The position numbers were made by a program, and so were the translations under genes. Shown in pieces: positions 60,246 to 64,000 of a stretch of 64,000 bases of DNA. This stretch comes from Streptomyces griseorubiginosus (GTDB taxonomy: Bacteria > Actinomycetota > Actinomycetes > Streptomycetales > Streptomycetaceae): NCBI RefSeq assembly GCF_001514195.1, contig NZ_KQ948734.1:1-64000 (forward strand), in the 5' to 3' direction. Each line of letters opens with the position of its first letter. The first letter of the stretch is position 1. The notes beneath the pieces were generated by a model. It was not told where the DNA came from. It worked only from the letters and a program-made list of their open reading frames with translations, and did not search any database.

Positions 60246-60829
60246 GTCGCGGTCCCTGTCTCCGGGGGCGCCGTGCGGCGGCCCGGTGTCGTGGTGCGCC
60301 GGGAGCGACGCCGGCGGAGGGCCGGCGTACAAGCGAATCCCGGTGCGATCCACGCTACTCCGCCCCGCGGCCCGTTGAACGGGGTGTGCGGGAGGGTTCT
60401 CACCCGGGGCGGGTACACGTAGGGTTCACGGTGTCCGGCCGCCCGCGGATCCCGTGGCGGGACCGCACACCGTTCGGCAGCTTTTGCCGCTGCCCGTGCC
60501 CCGTGACCCCGGGCAAGCACCGATCTCGGCTCCGCGGAGCCGTCGGCGCTCCTGCTCGTTCGGCCGTCCTCGTGCTCACCCCGGCTCCTCCCTTCGTCGC
60601 GAGACCGCGGCGGTCACCTCCCGCGGTGCCGTCGCGCGGTCCGACGCGGGGCACATGGCTCCCGAATCGCGCGCCCCGGAGGGGGAAGGGCCGCGCGGGG
60701 AGCCCCCGGCGGTCGCCGCCAGGTCCGGATGACCTGCGGCGGCCGCCGCGGCACCGCACCCACCACCCGCCGCGGCACCCCCGCCCGCCACCTGTCGGGC
60801 TCCGCGCGCATCGCCCCTCCCGTGTCCGG
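60246..60829. other. Gene-free region (584 bp)
   Basis: No supported gene on either strand. The region holds the upstream sequence of the DUF5994 remnant on the left and the 3' flank of the small minus-strand gene on the right. Open frames here are GC-skew shadows. Confidence 0.5.
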
Positions 60830-61174
60830 CTACGTGCGCAGCAGCCGGCCGGTGAGTTCGCGGTACTCCCGCAGCGCGAACCGCAGTTCGGTGGACTGCG
60901 TCGCCGGGTCGAGGTCCGCCCAGCCCTCGCGCAGCACCCGCCGCCGCTCCGCGAGGGCGTTCACCAACTGGGCGGTGGCCGCGTCGAACGCGCCCTCGGC
61001 CTCTTCCAGCGCCTCGCGCGGGCTGTCCGCGAAGGTGTTGACGGCGTGTCCGAGGCGGTGCGCGATCTCCTCCCGTCCGTCCGAGGGGAGCAGCGGCTCC
61101 GGGCCCGTGGAGCGGCGTCCGTCCGGAGCCGGGGACCGGTCCGCGGGCTGCTGGGCGCGTGTCTGGTCGTACAT
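60830..61174 (-). CDS. Hypothetical helical protein
   Basis: A 114-residue protein. The first 30 residues are disordered (QQPADRSPAPDGRRS). The rest is predicted helical and amphipathic: GREEIAHRLGHAVNTFADSPREALEEAEGAFDAATAQLVNALAERRRVLREGW, then STELRFALREYRELTGRLL. It may form a helical bundle or coiled coil. I do not recognise a named family. ATG 61174 has only a weak Shine-Dalgarno. It lies near stress-type genes. Confidence 0.6.
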   Translation of the reverse strand: MYDQTRAQQPADRSPAPDGRRSTGPEPLLPSDGREEIAHRLGHAVNTFADSPREALEEAEGAFDAATAQLVNALAERRRVLREGWADLDPATQSTELRFALREYRELTGRLLRT

Positions 61175-61532
61175 CGTCGTGTGTACCGCTTCTCTGGGGA
61201 TGGGGGTACCGCCGAAGACGCCGTTCGTCTTCTCGACGGTCTGCTGCGGGCTCTGGGAGACCCGATCCGTTTTTCCCGGCCCTGCGCCGTGGTGCCAGTC
61301 AACGTGCGGTGGTGGTGGGTGTCAACGCGCCGGCGGCCGGGGCCCACCCGCAGGAGGATGCCGACCTGCGACGTCCGGGCGTTCCCCGGCGCTAGGAGTA
61401 CGGTAGGAGAACGAGGGTGTGTCGTGCCCACCAAGTCAGGTCGTCATCAGCACACCACCCGTCCCAGGGGCAGCCCGTGACCCCGGCCGCACCTCCATCA
61501 GAGCGGCCTCACCGAGGGCAGGAGCCCCGTCC
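61175..61532. other. Divergent intergenic region (358 bp)
   Basis: No gene is visible. It should hold promoters for the minus-strand helical protein and the plus-strand desaturase. I could not assign promoter elements with confidence. Confidence 0.55.
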
Positions 61533-62534
61533 ATGTCACCCAGTCCCGTCACGCCCGTCACGGCGCCCCCGCCGGACACCGCCTCGCCGCCCCGGCGCTA
61601 CGACGGCACCTCACCTTTCCCTAAGGACGCGCCGCTCCCGGCCCGCACTGGCGCCGAACGCGTGTACGTATTCGTGACCGCAGTGATCGTCGTACTGCCC
61701 TTCGTCGCGCTCGGCCTCGTCGGCTGGCTGCTGTGGGGTCGGCTGATCCACCCCACCGACATCGCACTCGCCGCCGTCCTGTACACGGTCACGGGTCTCG
61801 GTGTCACGGTCGGTTTCCACCGCGGACTCACCCACGGCGGCTACCGGGCCGTCCGCCCCGTACGGATCGCGCTGGCGGTGGCCGGTTCGATGAGCTTCCA
61901 GGGCGACGTCATCGGCTGGGTCGCCACCCACCGCCGCCACCACGCCTTCACCGACCGCCCCGGCGACCCGCACTCGCCGTACCGCTACGGCACCCACCTG
62001 GGCGGGCAGTTGCGAGGCGTGCTGCACGCGCACGTCGGCTGGCTGTTCCGCAACGACCGCACCCCCGCCGACCGGTACGCCCCCGACCTGCTCGCCGACC
62101 GCGACATCAGGGCCGTCGCCCGCGCTTTCCCGGCGCTGTGCGTCCTCACCCTCGCCCTGCCCTTCGGGCTGGGCTGGGCCATCGGCGGCAGCTGGCCGTA
62201 CGGCGTGACCGCCCTGCTGTGGGCGGGACTCGTCCGTATCGCCCTGCTCCACCACGTGACCTGGAGCGTCAACTCCCTGTGCCATCTGATCGGTGACCGC
62301 CCGTTCCGCACCAGGCGCCACGACCGCGCCACCAACCTGTGGCCCCTCGCCCTGCTCTCCTTCGGCGAGAGCTGGCACAACCTCCACCACGCCGACCCCA
62401 CCAGCGCACGGCACGGCGTCGACCGCGGTCAGATCGACCCGTCGGCCGCCCTCATCCGTCTACTCGAACGCCTCGGCTGGGTGTACGACGTGCACTGGCC
62501 GACGCCGGAGCGGGTCGCCGCCCGTCGCGTCTGA
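61533..62534 (+). CDS. Acyl-CoA/fatty-acid desaturase (membrane diiron)
   Basis: A 333-residue delta-9-type desaturase. Two hydrophobic pairs (residues ~42-65 and 70-90; ~205-225 and 232-250) flank the three His boxes HRGLTH (~95), HRRHH (~133) and HNLHH (~280). It would introduce a double bond into acyl chains, raising membrane fluidity, for example in the cold. The N-terminal 40 residues are Pro-rich and disordered. ATG 61533 has AGGAG eight nt upstream. Two DUF5994 genes follow. Confidence 0.93.
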   Translation: MSPSPVTPVTAPPPDTASPPRRYDGTSPFPKDAPLPARTGAERVYVFVTAVIVVLPFVALGLVGWLLWGRLIHPTDIALAAVLYTVTGLGVTVGFHRGLTHGGYRAVRPVRIALAVAGSMSFQGDVIGWVATHRRHHAFTDRPGDPHSPYRYGTHLGGQLRGVLHAHVGWLFRNDRTPADRYAPDLLADRDIRAVARAFPALCVLTLALPFGLGWAIGGSWPYGVTALLWAGLVRIALLHHVTWSVNSLCHLIGDRPFRTRRHDRATNLWPLALLSFGESWHNLHHADPTSARHGVDRGQIDPSAALIRLLERLGWVYDVHWPTPERVAARRV

Positions 62535-62578
62535 CGCCAACCACCCACACGCACGTGCAGTCGACAGGAGTCCGGCCC

Positions 62579-62989
62579 ATGACCACCGCACTGCAACCCC
62601 CGCCTCCCTCGCACCCCGTGCTGCGCCTGCGCCTGGCACCCCGCGCCGACCTGCCGCGGCCCATCGACGGGGCGTGGTGGCCGCGCTCCTACGACCTCCT
62701 CGTCGAACTCCCGCGTTTGCTGGCCGGGTTGCCACGGGAGTGGGGTCATGTCACCAGCGTCACCGTCAACGGGGCGGCCTGGCCCGCGACGGCCGGCCGG
62801 ATCCTCGTGTCCAACCAGGTCGTACGGCTGCGCAGGAACCCGGCGGAGTCCGCCCCGCCCACCGTCGTCCTGCTCGCCCCCGGCCAGGGACGCTGGGACC
62901 TGCTGGTCGTCCCCCCGGACACCGCCGAGCAGGCCGCGCGAGCGCTCATGGCGACAGCGGCGGGCACCCTCGAGGGAGGCCGACCATGA
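62579..62989 (+). CDS. DUF5994 family protein
   Basis: A 136-residue protein with LRLRLAPRADLPRPIDGAWWPRSYDLLVELPRLL (~15-50), HVTSVTVNGAAWP near 57, then RWDLLVVPPDTAEQAARALMATAA near the C terminus. This is the DUF5994 layout. It lies 44 nt after the desaturase gene and overlaps the next paralogue by 4 nt, so the three may be cotranscribed. AGGAG precedes the ATG. The biochemical role is unknown. Confidence 0.85.
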   Translation: MTTALQPPPPSHPVLRLRLAPRADLPRPIDGAWWPRSYDLLVELPRLLAGLPREWGHVTSVTVNGAAWPATAGRILVSNQVVRLRRNPAESAPPTVVLLAPGQGRWDLLVVPPDTAEQAARALMATAAGTLEGGRP

Positions 62990-63459
62990 GTACCGGCCGT
63001 GACTCCCCGCAGATGACCCCGCTCCCGCCGGACGCCGTCCACCGCGCCGTGGCACCCGGTACCGCCGTCGTGCGGCTGGAGACGACCACCGACCGGCGGG
63101 GTGTTCTGGACGGGGCGTGGTGGCCGCGCTCCCGTGACATCTCGGCCGAGCTGCCCGCCCTGATCAGCGCGCTGACCGAACTTCTGGGCCCGGTCACCCG
63201 GGTCGGCCTGGACGCGAGCGCGTGGGACGCGCTGCCGACGCGGCTGGTCGTCGACGACCGAGTCGTCCGCATCGACTCCTTCCCGGTCGGCGACGACACG
63301 GTCCTGATCACCCGGGGCGATCAGGACCACTTCTCCCTCCTCGCCGTCCCGCCGCACGCCACTCCCGAGGCGGCCCGCGCGGCCATGGCGGAGGCGGTGC
63401 GCGCCGACAACACCGTCCAGGCCGCGCAGATCCTCATCGACACCGGCACCAGCCCATGA
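62986..63459 (+). CDS. DUF5994 family protein, paralogue
   Basis: A 157-residue protein with an extended N terminus, then VVRLETTTDRRGVLDGAWWPRSRDISAELPALI (~25-58) and HFSLLAVPPHATPEAARAAMAEAV near 115-140. The C-terminal tail (NTVQAAQILIDTG) is longer than in the paralogue upstream. The ATGA overlap couples it to that gene, suggesting that the two proteins act together, perhaps as a heterodimer. The convergent GAF–ANTAR gene stops 7 nt downstream. Confidence 0.85.
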   Translation: MSTGRDSPQMTPLPPDAVHRAVAPGTAVVRLETTTDRRGVLDGAWWPRSRDISAELPALISALTELLGPVTRVGLDASAWDALPTRLVVDDRVVRIDSFPVGDDTVLITRGDQDHFSLLAVPPHATPEAARAAMAEAVRADNTVQAAQILIDTGTSP

Positions 63460-63466
63460 GCGTCGG

Positions 63467-64000
63467 TCAGCCGCGGTGGTCCCCGGACCGGTCCGCTGCC
63501 GCGGCCGGCGGCGGGATCTCCGTGGTGTCGAAGCCGCCCGAGATGATCTGCGTGGCGAACTCCGACAGACGCAGGTGACGACTGCGGGCGTACGAGCGGA
63601 ACGCGGCGAAGGCGTCGTCGACGGAGGTCTCCCAGCGCTCCGCCAGCACGCCCTTGACCTGTTCGATCAGGATGCGGTTGCTCAGTGCGGTCTCCAGCTG
63701 ACTGTTCTCGACGTGCGACTGCTCCAGCGTGCGCTGCTGGAGGATCGCGATGGTGGCCACGTCGGCGAGGGCGCGGGCGAGAGCGATGTCGTCGTCGCCG
63801 AGGCGGTGCGCCTCGGTCTGGAAGAGGTTGAGCGCGCCGACGACCCGGCTGCGCAGCCGCAGGGGGATGGCGTGCGTGGCCACGTACCCGGTCTCGCGGG
63901 CGCGGACGGCGAAGCGCGGCCAGGCCACGGTCGTCTCCGGCCGTGTCAGGTCGATGTTGGTGCGGGGCCTGCCGGTGCGGTAGCACTCCACGCACGGGCC
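63467..64000 (-). CDS. GAF–ANTAR domain protein (5' end beyond window)
   Basis: The C-terminal ~177 residues are visible. GPCVECYRTG...TGYVATHAIPLRLRSRVVGALNLFQ is the second half of a GAF domain. It is followed by the ANTAR domain, IEQVKGVLAERWETSVDDAFAAFRSYARSRHLRLSEFATQII, an RNA-binding antiterminator module that binds paired hairpins in leader RNAs. The start and first half of the GAF domain lie past position 64000. A small-molecule- or light-type signal could control it; the target RNA is unknown. Confidence 0.9.
   Translation of the reverse strand, partial: GPCVECYRTGRPRTNIDLTRPETTVAWPRFAVRARETGYVATHAIPLRLRSRVVGALNLFQTEAHRLGDDDIALARALADVATIAILQQRTLEQSHVENSQLETALSNRILIEQVKGVLAERWETSVDDAFAAFRSYARSRHLRLSEFATQIISGGFDTTEIPPPAAAADRSGDHRG

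Noticed and set aside
60396..60422. SigB-like promoter GTT-N12-GGGTAC on the plus strand
   Set aside because: Spacing is shorter than the consensus and the next plus-strand gene is more than 1.1 kb away.
59177..61480. 767-codon plus-strand open frame in the stress region
   Set aside because: No domain pattern, composition dominated by Arg/Gly/Pro, and it covers two minus-strand genes with better support.

Overview
The window is a high-GC chromosomal segment of a Streptomyces species. The evidence is the codon bias, the frequent GTG/TTG starts, ATGA-type overlaps, and developmental and redox loci found together only in streptomycetes: bldN–rsbN, rex–hemACD–hemB, a BdtA-like excisionase-fold regulator and a WhiJ-type XRE/DUF397/ATPase trio. 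The first 19 kb and the argS–lysS pair have the gene order I know from the S. coelicolor SCO33xx core region. That is remembered synteny, not a search.

Layout. 0–0.2 kb: end of an rRNA operon (5S and terminator). 0.2–8 kb: HAD hydrolase, membrane protein, MFS exporter, AcuC-like deacetylase, putative phosphatase, BdtA-like regulator, a 32-residue ribosomal protein, an epimerase and an acyltransferase. 8–12 kb: the developmental sigma factor BldN and its anti-sigma RsbN on the minus strand, then a SerB-like HAD protein and a thiol-disulfide protein. 12–18.6 kb: rex-hemA-hemC-hemD with overlapping genes under a Rex operator, then hemB, which together take glutamyl-tRNA to uroporphyrinogen III and link tetrapyrrole supply to the NADH/NAD+ ratio. 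18.9–26.8 kb: small envelope proteins, a methyltransferase, an aminotransferase, a LysR-controlled pair and the WhiJ-type trio. 26.8–35.2 kb: divergent argS/lysS, a DUF2637 membrane protein, two DUF3558 lipoproteins and rtcB. 35.2–36.9 kb: a lone large serine recombinase, the only clear mobile-element signature.

37–55 kb is an accessory, regulator-rich stretch: an SDR coupled to a 44-residue membrane peptide, an HxlR/quinone-oxidoreductase pair, a luciferase-like monooxygenase with its FMN reductase, two two-component systems (OmpR and NarL types), PaaX, an MHS transporter with a secreted hydrolase, an ECF sigma factor with a CU044_5270-type membrane partner, and an I36-type inhibitor beside an ArsR-like regulator that carries a TTA (bldA-dependent) codon.

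55–64 kb looks like a stress/cold-response neighbourhood: cold-shock protein, DEAD-box helicase, CBS protein, SCO5918-type protein, GNAT-like protein, fatty-acid desaturase, three DUF5994 paralogues (one apparently frameshifted) and a GAF–ANTAR protein cut by the window edge. Several gene-free stretches of 300–620 bp occur here.

A 20-nt module, GCGCAGTTCCCCGCGCCCCT, recurs in four intergenic regions, twice as long palindromes. No tRNA, CRISPR array or complete insertion sequence was found.
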